Source: a virus
DNA length: 50,483 bases
Direction: 5' to 3' (one strand)
IMG/VR virus record: IMGVR_UViG_3300042894_006225
Span: 1 to 50,483 of that record
Shown here: piece after piece, positions 22,301-32,400 of the stretch
Layout: every line of letters starts with the position of its first letter
Position numbering within the stretch: position 1 is the stretch's first letter
Translations under genes and position numbers: made by a program
The notes under the pieces: model-generated
Told to the model about the DNA's origin: nothing
What the model saw: only the letters and a program-made list of their open reading frames with translations
Database searches by the model: none

Positions 22301-25300
22301 TTCATAAAAATACAAAATATTACTAGGACGACAGCATCAGACGCTGAAGACGGAAAAGGAGAATATTATCCAAAAGTAGTTCATAAAGATAAAACGGGAG
22401 AGCTGTTTAACAAAGCTTTTGAAAACTATTCTATAACTTTTGGTCAACAACCTTTAAATTTGACGGGACGAATTAATAATATAAATCTGCCAGTTGATAT
22501 GTCTGTATTTGTAACAGGATCAGGATATCCCAACTTGCAGGTTGAAGCAGCTGGTAATTTAGCTAGTGCAAATGATACAAGTCTTTTCACTTCTACAGAA
22601 GATGAATTTGTTAATTCTATAAAAGAAACTAAACCTAAATGGGTTTTTAAATACGCAGAAAATAACAACACCTTTTCTTTCCAAATTCGAACCTCTGGAC
22701 AGATTACAACCACTACTACATCTTATCCGGTAAATTTCGCAGAAAAGATTGTTTTTTCTGGCACATTAAACGAACAAAACCAATTCATAAAGCAAGAAAT
22801 ACAACAAGTCGGAGGAATACCATCAGAATTAACTGGTTCTAGACAGGGCGTATTTTATGGTTTAATGCGTTATCCTTTGACGCAGATTGGTGGTTATTTA
22901 AATAAAACGCAATCGGAATCAGACAAACTCAGAAAAGAAGAAATATCTAATATCTATAAAAGACTAGTTGAAAACGGCTTATTGGTAAAACTTGACTCTA
23001 AACTTCTAAAAGAAGTTAAAGGTTCTGAGCAGTCAAATAGTCCAAGTAGTGTTTTTCTTAATCTGATTGATTTTTCGCCTCTACCAACGGCAGATGAAAA
23101 AGCGAGATGTATAGATGTTCATTTATTACAAACACAAAATGTAATAAAAAGAATAAAAGAACAAATCAATTCAACAACTCCGGAAAATATCGTTAATACA
23201 AATTCAAGAATAAACACAAGATATTCAGATGGCAAACCTGGTCACGTATCAGAGAAAATAATGACCGGCTTGGCAGATATCTTTATTAGAACATCGGTCA
23301 TCCACAATATCTTCAAAGGCTTATTTATCTTTGATCAATACGGCTATACTATCGATAGCTTTAGCTTACCAGAAACAATCTATTCATTTTTCGAAAATAG
23401 AGTGAAAATGGATATAAAGAATTTTAAATTGGCTGATGATTTTGGTCCTCAAATAGAACGGTTATACGAGCTTTATAAAAACGAACAAGAACCTTTAATA
23501 CCGCAACAAGATAACGGCTCTAATAAACTTCGTAGTTTAATAAAATATCATATTTCTTCGGTATTAGATATGATCAAAAAGAGCGTTGATACGTATAGAC
23601 AAAAACAAAATGTTAGACCAAGTTCTCTTCCTCTTCAACAAGCCATTACGGCTATCGCTACCCCAGACACAATAGCAGCCTTATATGATATACAACCTCC
23701 AATAAATACTTTATTGGATGATACTTCAAGAAGGAACACTTTTTTCAATTCGCTTCCAAAAGTAAAACCATATTCTAATTTCTGGAAACAAGAAGAGTTC
23801 ACTGCAACAGTAGAAGCAACTCTCCCGCCAGCTGCATATGTTTCTCACGAAGGAGCGGAACCATTGGGAGGCACCGAAGAAACGGCAATTATAAGAACAA
23901 TTACTACTAGTGGATATTCACCTGAGTTAAATTTTACGAGCAATATTGGACTTTCTGATATTTCTGGAAGATCTTTATCAATAGGATTGGGTGACTGTAG
24001 AATTATAATTGAAGAATATGTTCGATTAGATTTTAAAAAATTACCAAGTGATATACCTGTAGACTTCAAGCGTTATCAAGACGCGATTAGAACATCGCAA
24101 GCCAATGGCATTGTTAATTTGGATAACTTCGAAGAAATTATGAAAAGCATTGTTTCTGAAATTGAATACGATCCGTTGACCGGTAACAAGCCAGAAAGGA
24201 CTTATCTATTTAAAAAAGATAGAGAAGATTTGAGAAAAGGTTTCTGGTTTAATTCTGCTCCTAAATACGGCATCAGAATGAGTATTATAAAATCTGTAAA
24301 AATACCAAACCACAACAATACCGAGTTTATAGTTAACAAAGGTTTTTATAACGGTCTAATTCTTGATAGCGCATTAGCAGTGTTTGTAGATCAACAAACT
24401 CTTAATACTTTTGATCGTAACACACAGGAAAAAAGAGGACTACTTCAAACCTATGATGAGATTCCACTTCCTGCTCCATACTTGTCGCAATATCCAAATT
24501 CAAGGTTGCTTTCTGATAACACGACAATACAAATAATACCGGTAATAAGTGAAGAGATTGAATTACCAGAAAAAATGTATGATTTTGACAATACCGAGAT
24601 TATCAAAAGTTCGCAAATTGTTGCTGGAGACATTACTTTAAATCCTGTTGCTAATAACAACCCCTATTCAGCAGGTTATGTCAATAGAGAGTTGGTACTT
24701 CTAAAGTCTATTGCCGAACAACGATTGAAAAATAATCCAATATTCGATTTGATGGTAAATTTTTGTTTACCACTACAACTTGGTCCTAATTTTGCTTTGT
24801 TTAATAATCTGATTGGTATGGCCAATGAACCAGTGATTAAACTTTTAGACGGAACAAAACAAGTAATAAAAAATAATTTCACACTTCAGAAGAACAGTGG
24901 AAATTTTAAAAATCGAACAAATAACAGTGGCTATGAAAAACAAAAGAAGGCAACGACAGAAGGACCATCGTCAGTAGATCTTTTGAAAGCAGCCACAACG
25001 ATACCAATTGGTATACTGAAAGGTCTAGCTACGACTGTCGACCCAAATATCTTTTTAGCAGATAAAATCGTATTAGCTGGAAAGATGGGTTTTATACAAC
25101 CAAAATACAGAAGAGTCCAAGCTGGAGAAGTTGTAAAAATACAGGGCTCTACTGAAACAAAGACGATCACGTCAGAAGAAAGTGGTGTGGCTTATGACGG
25201 ATATTATAAGTTATTAGAAAGTGGAGAGTTGGAAGTAATAACAAATCCAACGCCATCTTCACAAGGTATGCCAATAAATGAATTAACAATTGTAGCAGAT

Positions 25301-25714
25301 GTTGAAAATGGTAAGATAAAAAAAGTTAACGGAAAAACTGTTACTATGCAAGGAAATGGAAAATCTGGCGTCCCATGGGATATTGTCTCAGACAAGCCGG
25401 TTGATGATAGTGTTGATCAAGAAGATATTTCTTCTTTTGATATACGACCTTCAACTGTTATTTTTCCTGGAGAAAAAATTAATATTCCTTACTCTGTTGC
25501 TTCGCTGTCATTAGCACCATTTCCTATATTCAGTCCTGGGTTAACATCTTATAATATTGCGATGCCATTTGGTCCATTATTTTTGGCTTTAGAACCATTG
25601 ATTCTTGAGACTCCACAGTTCAAGGCTTCAATTCCAAGAACTGCTTCGACGGCATCACAAGAACCAATACAACCAGGAGTAATAACTTGTCAAGATAATA
25701 GTCAAGAAGAATAA
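19349..25714 (+). CDS. 2121-residue virion structural protein
   Basis: The longest gene of the window. The N-terminal 500 residues are largely helical, and residues about 430-520 hold hydrophobic amphipathic blocks (ALFNFKFPSFNIFDWQF, LMLQLILDSLLSMISQVLDE) that may interact with membrane or oligomerise. Glycine/serine-rich and mixed domains follow. The C terminus has a beta-rich segment with AGEVVKIQGSTETKTI and a hydrophobic proline-rich end (SLAPFPIFSPGLTS). No family could be named. It sits between the spike-like protein and gp25, where some cyanophages also carry a very large structural gene; homology is untested. AGGT lies before the ATG. It is probably a baseplate component. Confidence 0.75.
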   Translation: MAQEITPINRDLTIKNSVDLIFPLQTEITIEIAKLPSYIAQLTKLFEFYNKQLAASGKQVKDYNISYEIAGLLPFLTQLDTAIKASNLIKPIVASDPEKISVTDYEFITMRILPAPTDYSANTASTVGSPTVYDARKFSDASLRQVLVYNKIDYLYLTNKTYSRSMAVLTTIETTLFGISPATLSLLFNIDKIVNEQINSPIPAELLLCRGKETALSNFGDGFSIFGFDIEVLSSKVLVEDFLNAYIHPEQEIVVAPRPPIAKGCTQETKVRIGLLRASMNLYDIQIALAGFNATVDPSSKRKYEDDKKEFIQLTRLCPDTTSEIALFEGIKDIDKLGKLFTDFLERFNIACIVDEAIKCVMPQIPCDQILRDLTVDNFEQRLQIAFPHQKKIIEAISLTVRQKIEDENARLAAAGQPQLDPAGQAKAVLDGINLFIDLEALCKIDIEAIIALIKALFNFKFPSFNIFDWQFNFKIDFDALMLQLILDSLLSMISQVLDELVGCDALDGLIAGIINSNIEAPTGLYGDIASMFGGDFDFSNTSGILKDNVDNFLTQSTGYLEKIIKFETKLSNGLLGSISTTGSLGLGLTNNPGLVGSTITNVDAFGGIVRASNYTTGGVGLQGFTVSPPKAELIFDATRLSTSQDQKDFLKEIGQFHLSVEDGNTSLQRISDDSIVNLLSSSSVPGSYTGTVSSATTQALVAQTEPNDVFSRVKIRNKNRHILNALVTLNEREGTASMLVPQKSLSEEIKDYVKTCFSLLSPSEAIDLVTANASQEVKLTIDSISRIRFPLLHSILKYPDRHAILFASFGKLTGLDSIGPRLQILSSSPAVKQTMVDPNVCLPFASIYDFRKALIDQTLPRDMSNKLMDDLIEDDRNRANKLVNSLAKKIVPAELMTNASALAVNKTPDGKQIEEIDNIIGNTLSNIFDQIKISFDNEIEAYPKATAAPVAQPDNIYEFINKPPTPSLYGFKELNPPRVKNDEFIKIQNITRTTASDAEDGKGEYYPKVVHKDKTGELFNKAFENYSITFGQQPLNLTGRINNINLPVDMSVFVTGSGYPNLQVEAAGNLASANDTSLFTSTEDEFVNSIKETKPKWVFKYAENNNTFSFQIRTSGQITTTTTSYPVNFAEKIVFSGTLNEQNQFIKQEIQQVGGIPSELTGSRQGVFYGLMRYPLTQIGGYLNKTQSESDKLRKEEISNIYKRLVENGLLVKLDSKLLKEVKGSEQSNSPSSVFLNLIDFSPLPTADEKARCIDVHLLQTQNVIKRIKEQINSTTPENIVNTNSRINTRYSDGKPGHVSEKIMTGLADIFIRTSVIHNIFKGLFIFDQYGYTIDSFSLPETIYSFFENRVKMDIKNFKLADDFGPQIERLYELYKNEQEPLIPQQDNGSNKLRSLIKYHISSVLDMIKKSVDTYRQKQNVRPSSLPLQQAITAIATPDTIAALYDIQPPINTLLDDTSRRNTFFNSLPKVKPYSNFWKQEEFTATVEATLPPAAYVSHEGAEPLGGTEETAIIRTITTSGYSPELNFTSNIGLSDISGRSLSIGLGDCRIIIEEYVRLDFKKLPSDIPVDFKRYQDAIRTSQANGIVNLDNFEEIMKSIVSEIEYDPLTGNKPERTYLFKKDREDLRKGFWFNSAPKYGIRMSIIKSVKIPNHNNTEFIVNKGFYNGLILDSALAVFVDQQTLNTFDRNTQEKRGLLQTYDEIPLPAPYLSQYPNSRLLSDNTTIQIIPVISEEIELPEKMYDFDNTEIIKSSQIVAGDITLNPVANNNPYSAGYVNRELVLLKSIAEQRLKNNPIFDLMVNFCLPLQLGPNFALFNNLIGMANEPVIKLLDGTKQVIKNNFTLQKNSGNFKNRTNNSGYEKQKKATTEGPSSVDLLKAATTIPIGILKGLATTVDPNIFLADKIVLAGKMGFIQPKYRRVQAGEVVKIQGSTETKTITSEESGVAYDGYYKLLESGELEVITNPTPSSQGMPINELTIVADVENGKIKKVNGKTVTMQGNGKSGVPWDIVSDKPVDDSVDQEDISSFDIRPSTVIFPGEKINIPYSVASLSLAPFPIFSPGLTSYNIAMPFGPLFLALEPLILETPQFKASIPRTASTASQEPIQPGVITCQDNSQEE

Positions 25715-25748
25715 AACAAAAATACTTTGGAAGTATATTTATTGTATT

Positions 25749-26153
25749 ATGCATACTGGCTTAACACCTTCTTTTCCATTCCAAATTGATACAGACGATA
25801 GTGATTACATTTTAATAAAAAAGACCGAAGACTTAGTTAGACAAAATCTTACTAATCTTTTATTAACATCGCCTGGTGAAAGGATAATGGATCCTGATTT
25901 TGGTGCTGGTATAAAAAGATTTTTATTTGAGAATAGAACTAACACGCTAACATCTACAATCAGAAGCATTATTAACGCGCAAGTAAAAAAATATATGCCG
26001 TTCATAAGTGTTGATCAAGTTTTATTTTCAACATCAGAAGAAAATTCAAACTTTCTTGGTATTACTATATCTTATACGATCATACCATCTAGAACAACAG
26101 ATTTGTTACGACTAAATTTTGATTTGGTTAGTAGCGGTTTGATAAGAAGTTAA
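25749..26153 (+). CDS. gp25: baseplate wedge protein gp25
   Basis: A 134-residue protein matching the gp25/GPW family in length (T4 gp25 has 132). Typical features are PFQIDTDDSDYILIKKTEDLVRQNL, then LLTSPGERIMDPDFGAGIKRFLFE, the family's central signature. It links sheath to baseplate wedge and helps start sheath assembly. The old 'lysozyme' label of this family does not imply activity. The ribosome site is weak and the gap before it holds a small AT-rich hairpin (ATACTT/AAGTAT near 25722-25736) and TATTTATT. Confidence 0.92.
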   Translation: MHTGLTPSFPFQIDTDDSDYILIKKTEDLVRQNLTNLLLTSPGERIMDPDFGAGIKRFLFENRTNTLTSTIRSIINAQVKKYMPFISVDQVLFSTSEENSNFLGITISYTIIPSRTTDLLRLNFDLVSSGLIRS

Positions 26154-26184
26154 AACAACTATTTAATAGTCGAGGTTTATTAGA

Positions 26185-27987
26185 ATGCCAAAGAAAAACG
26201 TACCAATCAACTATTCAGCCAGAGATTATGCTAGCATAAAACAATCTCTAGTTCAGCACGCAAAAAGATACTATCCTGAGTCCTTCAAGGATTTTAATGA
26301 AGCAGGATTTGGTTCTCTGATGTTAGATACTGTTTCTTACGTCGGCGACGTTCTTTCTTTTTATCTTGATTATCAGGCAAATGAAAGTTTTTTAGATACT
26401 GCAAATGAATTTTATAATGTCGAAAAACTCGCAAGACAGATGGGCTTTAAAGAAATTGAGGCTCCTACTTCACAGGGTATAGCAACCTTCTTTCTTTTGA
26501 TTCCAGCTTCTCAATCTGGTTTGGGACCAGATACCACTTATTTACCTATTTTAAAAAAAGGAAGTCTTTTCTCCACATCAACTAATAATCAATTTATATT
26601 GAATGAAGATGTGTTTTTTAACTCATCTAATAACGAAACGGTTGTAGCCAGAACAAATGCTCAAACAGGATTGCCAACGTTTTATGCTGTTAAAGCATAT
26701 GGTAAAGTAATTTCTGGCGTTTTTGAACAATCCATATTACAAGTTGGTGAATTCGAAAGATTTAAAAAGATAAGATTACCAATTTCTAATCTAGCTGAAG
26801 TTATTAAAGTTGAAGATCAAGAAGGCAACGAATATTTCCAGGTAGATTATTTAACACAAGATGTAATATATAAGCCTATCATAAACAGAGCAGGCTCTAA
26901 TCAGGTCAGCAGTAATACTGCATACTTGCGTCCTTTCACGGTGCCAAGAAGATTTGTGCTTGATAAAATACAAGCAAGTTATTATTTACAATTCGGCCAA
27001 GGACAAGATACTGGAGATAAAAATAAAGAAAGTATTGCTGATCCTTCCACTGTAGCTTTGAGTGTATATGGTAAAAATTATATTTCTGGCGATTCATTTG
27101 ATCCAACAAACTTGATCGAAACCGATAAGTTTGGTGTTGTTCCTGTAAATACAAAACTTATAGTAACAGCGAGAACCAACACTTCCACTAACGTTAATGC
27201 TTCAGCGGGTGGTTTAAGCAGAGTTGTCGCTGCTACTTTTGAATTTCCAAATCCAGCTGCATTAGATCCGGCAGTCAAAAATCAAATTAAAAAGTCTATC
27301 GAAGTCACTAATGATGAACCAATCGTCGGCGACGTGAAACTTCGAACATCAAATGAATTAAAAACAATAGCGGGCACTTCTTATGCTGCACAAAGTAGAG
27401 CAGTAACCAAAGAAGACTACACAGCATTAATATATAAAATGCCACCAGAATATGGCAGAGTGAAAAGAGCCAATATTGTAAGAGATCAAAATTCTTTTAA
27501 AAGAAACTTAAATTTATATGTTATTTCGCTCGATGAAGACGGATACCTTGTAAATACAAATGCGGTTGTAAAGCAAAATATAAAAATATGGTTAAACAAA
27601 AATCGTATGATTAATGATACTATCGATATACTGGATGCCAAAGTAGTTAATTTTGGTATTGATTTCACAGTAATTGGCGATTTAGAAACAAATAAATATG
27701 ATGTTTTAAATGCTTGTAAGAATGCTCTTGTTACTGATTTTACTAGAGTGAGAGATTTGGGAGAACCTTTATACTATAATGATATATTTAAAATTATCAA
27801 AGAAGTTAAAGGAGTAGTAGATGTTGTTAAGGTTAAAGTATATAATAAATACGGCGGTTTATATTCGAACATGTATTACGATATGGACAAATATCAATCG
27901 CATGATGGCAGATATCTTAATGTTCCAGACAATGTTGTTCTTGAATTAAAATTTCCATCAACAGATATTAAAGGAGTTGTGTTGTAA
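26185..27987 (+). CDS. gp6: baseplate wedge protein gp6 (baseplate J-like)
   Basis: A 600-residue protein close to T4 gp6 (660). It starts INYSARDYASIKQSLVQHAK, then DTVSYVGDVLSFYLDYQANE, the characteristic gp6/baseplate J N terminus. A J-like core follows (TSYAAQSRAVTKEDYTALIY), then a C-terminal domain ending in the knob region (DVVKVKVYNKYGG). It forms the ring of the inner baseplate. CGAGG lies before the ATG. It directly follows gp25, as expected, and its stop overlaps the next start by 1 base. Confidence 0.92.
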   Translation: MPKKNVPINYSARDYASIKQSLVQHAKRYYPESFKDFNEAGFGSLMLDTVSYVGDVLSFYLDYQANESFLDTANEFYNVEKLARQMGFKEIEAPTSQGIATFFLLIPASQSGLGPDTTYLPILKKGSLFSTSTNNQFILNEDVFFNSSNNETVVARTNAQTGLPTFYAVKAYGKVISGVFEQSILQVGEFERFKKIRLPISNLAEVIKVEDQEGNEYFQVDYLTQDVIYKPIINRAGSNQVSSNTAYLRPFTVPRRFVLDKIQASYYLQFGQGQDTGDKNKESIADPSTVALSVYGKNYISGDSFDPTNLIETDKFGVVPVNTKLIVTARTNTSTNVNASAGGLSRVVAATFEFPNPAALDPAVKNQIKKSIEVTNDEPIVGDVKLRTSNELKTIAGTSYAAQSRAVTKEDYTALIYKMPPEYGRVKRANIVRDQNSFKRNLNLYVISLDEDGYLVNTNAVVKQNIKIWLNKNRMINDTIDILDAKVVNFGIDFTVIGDLETNKYDVLNACKNALVTDFTRVRDLGEPLYYNDIFKIIKEVKGVVDVVKVKVYNKYGGLYSNMYYDMDKYQSHDGRYLNVPDNVVLELKFPSTDIKGVVL

Positions 27988-29417
27988 TGAGTATTAAAAG
28001 ATATAATGCCAACAAAGATACTACGATCACAGATGCCTTTATGGCCAATCTTAGTACAAGAGCAGTCAAATCTAATATGGGCGAATCAGATATATTAGAA
28101 GTTTTTTCTATTTTTGCACAGGCCAATACAAGTTCTTTAGAAACAGCAAGAATTCTAGTTGATTTCCCAATATCAGAAATTTCTGCAGACAGAAGTCAAT
28201 TGAAAATCCCAGCCAGCGGTAGTGTTCAATTTATGTTAAAATTGAGCAACGCAGAACACGGCGGCACCACGCCAAGAAAGTTTAATCTTGTTGTCCATCC
28301 TATTTCTGGTTCCTGGGAAGAAGGAAGAGGATTAGATATGGAGGGATATAGCGATTTGGATACAGCTAATTGGCTATCTTCTTCTATAACTTCTAGTTGG
28401 GTATCTCAAGGTGCTGATTTTATAACTTCTTCACAGGTTTCACAATATTTTGAACGTGGCACTGAAGATCTTGAAGTTGATATCACGGCAATTGTGGAAA
28501 GCTGGTTGACAGGCTCCACAGCTTCGAATGGTTTAATAGTTAAGCTTCCAGATACTTTAGAAGTAGAAGAACGCTCATATTATAACAAAAAGTTTTTTGC
28601 AAGAGATAGTCAATTCTTCTTTAAGCGTCCTTGGATTGAAGCCAGATATGATGAATCTATACGCGACGACAGAAATTCTTTTTATAAAAGTAGTTCACTA
28701 GCACCACCAGAAGATAATATCAATAGACTGTATTTATACAATCGCCACCGTGGCATATTGTCAGATATTGGCGGTAATCTCACTAGTTCACTTTTTTGTA
28801 GCATATATTCCGGGACACTTGGACCAGCTGGCTTACCAATCCCATTAAACAATAACTCTAACTTGGGTTTTATTGAAGCCACCAGAATCCGAAAAGGTAT
28901 TTATGAAGCAGAGATAGTGGTAGACACAGATGCTCAGATTTTGTTTGATGTGTGGCACGATGGCAATAATATTTATTATTATACCGGTAGTGCTTTTGAT
29001 GTTAAGACTGGCGACGGTGATGATGAGAGTGACTTCCAAGTTACAGATTATTCAATTAATATTACAAATTTAAAAACTGTATATTCTAATAAAGAACAAG
29101 CACGTTTTAATGTATACGTTAGAGATAGAAACTGGGATCCAACAATATACACTATTGCAAAATCAAATGCAGAAAATCACACTGTTCGTCTTGCTTATTA
29201 TAAAATCTATCGTATTGTTGATAGCTTAACTATAATACCATATGGAGACAGTGCAATTGAATTTACTAGACTGTCATATGACGACATTGGCAACTACTTT
29301 GATTTAGATATGTCAATTTTTGAACCAAGCTATACGTATGGTATAAAACTTATGTTTAAAGAATTTGGATTAGAAACAGAACAGCGTGAATTATTTAAAT
29401 TCCGTGTTGAGGAATAA
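27987..29417 (+). CDS. virion protein with DNRLRE-like domain
   Basis: A 476-residue protein. Residues about 70-185 read as a DNRLRE-type domain: SWEEGRGLDMEGYSD, TANWLSSS, then VDITAIVESWLTGSTASNGL. Such beta-sandwich domains are known in bacterial secreted and adhesive proteins. The rest is beta-rich. AAAGGAG is an excellent ribosome site. It follows gp6, where T4 has other wedge genes (gp7, gp8), but no resemblance to those is seen. It is probably a peripheral baseplate or attachment protein. Confidence 0.72.
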   Translation: MSIKRYNANKDTTITDAFMANLSTRAVKSNMGESDILEVFSIFAQANTSSLETARILVDFPISEISADRSQLKIPASGSVQFMLKLSNAEHGGTTPRKFNLVVHPISGSWEEGRGLDMEGYSDLDTANWLSSSITSSWVSQGADFITSSQVSQYFERGTEDLEVDITAIVESWLTGSTASNGLIVKLPDTLEVEERSYYNKKFFARDSQFFFKRPWIEARYDESIRDDRNSFYKSSSLAPPEDNINRLYLYNRHRGILSDIGGNLTSSLFCSIYSGTLGPAGLPIPLNNNSNLGFIEATRIRKGIYEAEIVVDTDAQILFDVWHDGNNIYYYTGSAFDVKTGDGDDESDFQVTDYSINITNLKTVYSNKEQARFNVYVRDRNWDPTIYTIAKSNAENHTVRLAYYKIYRIVDSLTIIPYGDSAIEFTRLSYDDIGNYFDLDMSIFEPSYTYGIKLMFKEFGLETEQRELFKFRVEE

Positions 29418-29420
29418 AAA

Positions 29421-32400
29421 ATGTCGATTAAATCGCTCTTTGGTAAAAGTTCTGGTAAAGTTCTATCATCAACTGATTCCGAAACTGTCGGAAAGGTCAT
29501 AGAATCTGACAAGCTTTTAGACAGCTTAAAAATAGAAAAAGACAAGTTCAAACCAGATGTTGATTTTTCAAATCCAAAGAGCTTTGCAAAGTTTGGCTCT
29601 GCATCAAAATATTATGAAGATGCAGTCAGATTAATTTATAAAACATACCCATATGATGGTTCAAAAAATGAAAAAGTAGAGTGGCAGAATAGTGCTTCTT
29701 TATTAACGAACTATGTGTTAAATGAACTATATCCAACAAATACCGGATATATAAATCTTGGCTTAAATTATGGTAATATTGTATCAAGCACTTCCTCATA
29801 TACACTAACTGACAAACCAGAATATATTCTTATTAAAGGTGGTCCAAACACTTATAGCGAAACAGATACAGCAAAAAGCTTATTTGGTAAGTCAAATTAT
29901 TATAATGATGCTTACAAAAGAGCTAGTAATTTAAATCTAGATGGCGACAGTGGAGTCACGGTAGAATTCTATCTTAGAAAGAATGACACAAGCGGTTCTT
30001 CAAAACAATGTGTATTTGATTTGTGGAATAGCTCTTCCCTAACTTCCTCAGAATATGGAAGATTTAAAATAGAAACTCACCCTGGAATTGTTGGTGAAGA
30101 AAATAAATTTTATATCTCATTTAACTCTGGCTCTTTTGGAGCAACAGAAGTTGAATTGAGTGCATCAAGTTTTATTGATCAAAGTTGGCATCACTTTGGT
30201 ATCGCAGCGATAAACACTGGTTCTGAAGTATTATTCCAGCTATTCCAAGACGGTGTATTAACGTCAGAAGCTATAACTGGTTCTAGTGTTTCTCAGGTTG
30301 AAGGCCCAATGATGGCTACTATTGGTTCTTTGATAACCGAAGAATATGCTGGTGGCCCTTCTTTGGGATGGGGAAAACTTTCTGGTTCTATTGATGAATT
30401 TCGTTTCTGGAAAATAAAGAGAGTAGATAAAGAGATATCAAGATATTATTTTACAGAAATATATGGTGGAACAAATACTGACGATGCCAATACAGATCTT
30501 GGCGTGTATTTTAAATTTAACGAAGGTATTTTTGATACTGGTTCTATAAACAATTACGATAAAAATATAATAGATTATTCTGGTCGTATTTCTAATGCTA
30601 CTTGGACAGGATATTCATTGGGTGCCCGTGAAACCGGTTCAGCTTTAATAGAAAGTGGTTTTACTCAAGAAGAGCCAGCCGATCCTATTATTTATCAAAA
30701 TCACCCGCAAGTATTAGCTTTGATAGATAGTTTAGAAAAAAAGACTATTTCTTATGATCAGTTAAACAACTCCTCTATCTACAATTCTTATGCAAGTTGG
30801 ATCCTAGAAGAAGATGAAAAAAATGGCAGCACACTGTCTGAGCTTACACAAATATCTTCTGAGTTTTTTGATGAATTGTATTTTTATATTCAATCTTTGC
30901 CAGGGCTAAAAGATCACACATATAAAAATAAAAATCCATTACCATTTGCAAAACGCTTGGTTGAATCACACGGTCTTAGCACAGTAGAACTATTTTCTGA
31001 TTCAACTGCTTTGGAAATCTTTTTATCAAGAAATGAAAAAGATGTTTTTGAACAAAAGATCGATCATATTAAAAATACGATATATCAGAACATATATAAT
31101 AACTTATTGTATATCTATCGTTCCAAAGGCACAGAAAAATCAATTCGCAATCTCTTAAGATGCTTCGGTGTTGATACGGAATTGGTTAAACTTAATTTAT
31201 ACGCTAATGATCAAAAATTCATTTTTGAAGATAGATACGAATTCACTTCTCAAAAACGAAAATACGTAGACTTTAACGATCCTGACAGATTTGAAGGGAC
31301 AGTCTATCAAGTTACTCAATCTGGCGATACAAACAGTTCTGAATTTATAAAAGGAGATATAGCTTCAAGATATTTTGGTAATACTCTTGAAACAGAAATT
31401 ATCTTTCCAAGAAAATTCAAAACAAACGAAGATTTCTATTTTGAAACATCATTCTTAACCAGTTCGTTGTTCGGTATGCACGAACCAGATATAACTACTG
31501 ACAAATTCACTTGGACAAGTCCTGATCGTGCAAACTTACAAGTTTTCTCAATCAGACCAGAAAAAGAATCAGATGATGTTTACTTTATGTTATCTTCTTC
31601 TTATTTGAACGTTGTATTAACTTCTTCGCTGTTTAAAGACGTCTACACTGATCAAAAATGGCTTTTCTCATACAGAATAAGGCATGAAAACTATCCACTA
31701 GCTGGTGGCGTTTTAGGCGCTTCTACGGGCAATTATATTGTAGAGTTCGGTGGCTTAAATACCACTATGGATATTCTACAAAATAGTTTTAGTGTTTCTG
31801 GCACTGTAGACCTCACTACTGCAGAACAATATTTCACATCTCCGAAAAAGATTTATCTTGGCGCACATCATGAAAACTTTACTGGTTCCACAGTCGATGG
31901 CTTAGATGGCCAAGAACAACTTTCCGATGTTCAGATAGGCGCAGCAAGATTTTGGCTAAATTACCTGCCAGATACTGTATTGGATATGCACGCGAAAGAC
32001 ATGACAAGTCATGGTCCAGAATACTACCAGAAAAATGTTGAAAATTATTTGGATGTTAGTGCGCAAGGATTAACTGTTCCGCAAGCGGATTCTCTTATTT
32101 TACATTGGAATTTCGAACTTGTAACTGGTTCAGATAACGGTGCTGGAACACTAGTATTGAATCTAAACGATGCAGGCTTTAATATCGTTGATATGTCTTC
32201 TGGTTCACAACAACAATTAACAGATTATCCGGTGCTATCAGAAATTGGCAGACAAAATCACCCAGCCAGAGCTGACTTCTTTTTAAGAAACAATACTGAT
32301 GTTGTTTCCACCGAGTATATACCGAATGCAAGAAGAAGACTACCAGAAATATTAAACAATGATGATTTGGTAAATATTTTACAGCGTGATGATGAAACTT

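Noticed and set aside
25749-26153. gp25 as a lysozyme
   Set aside because: The family name is historical; gp25 is a structural wedge protein and no catalytic site is evident.
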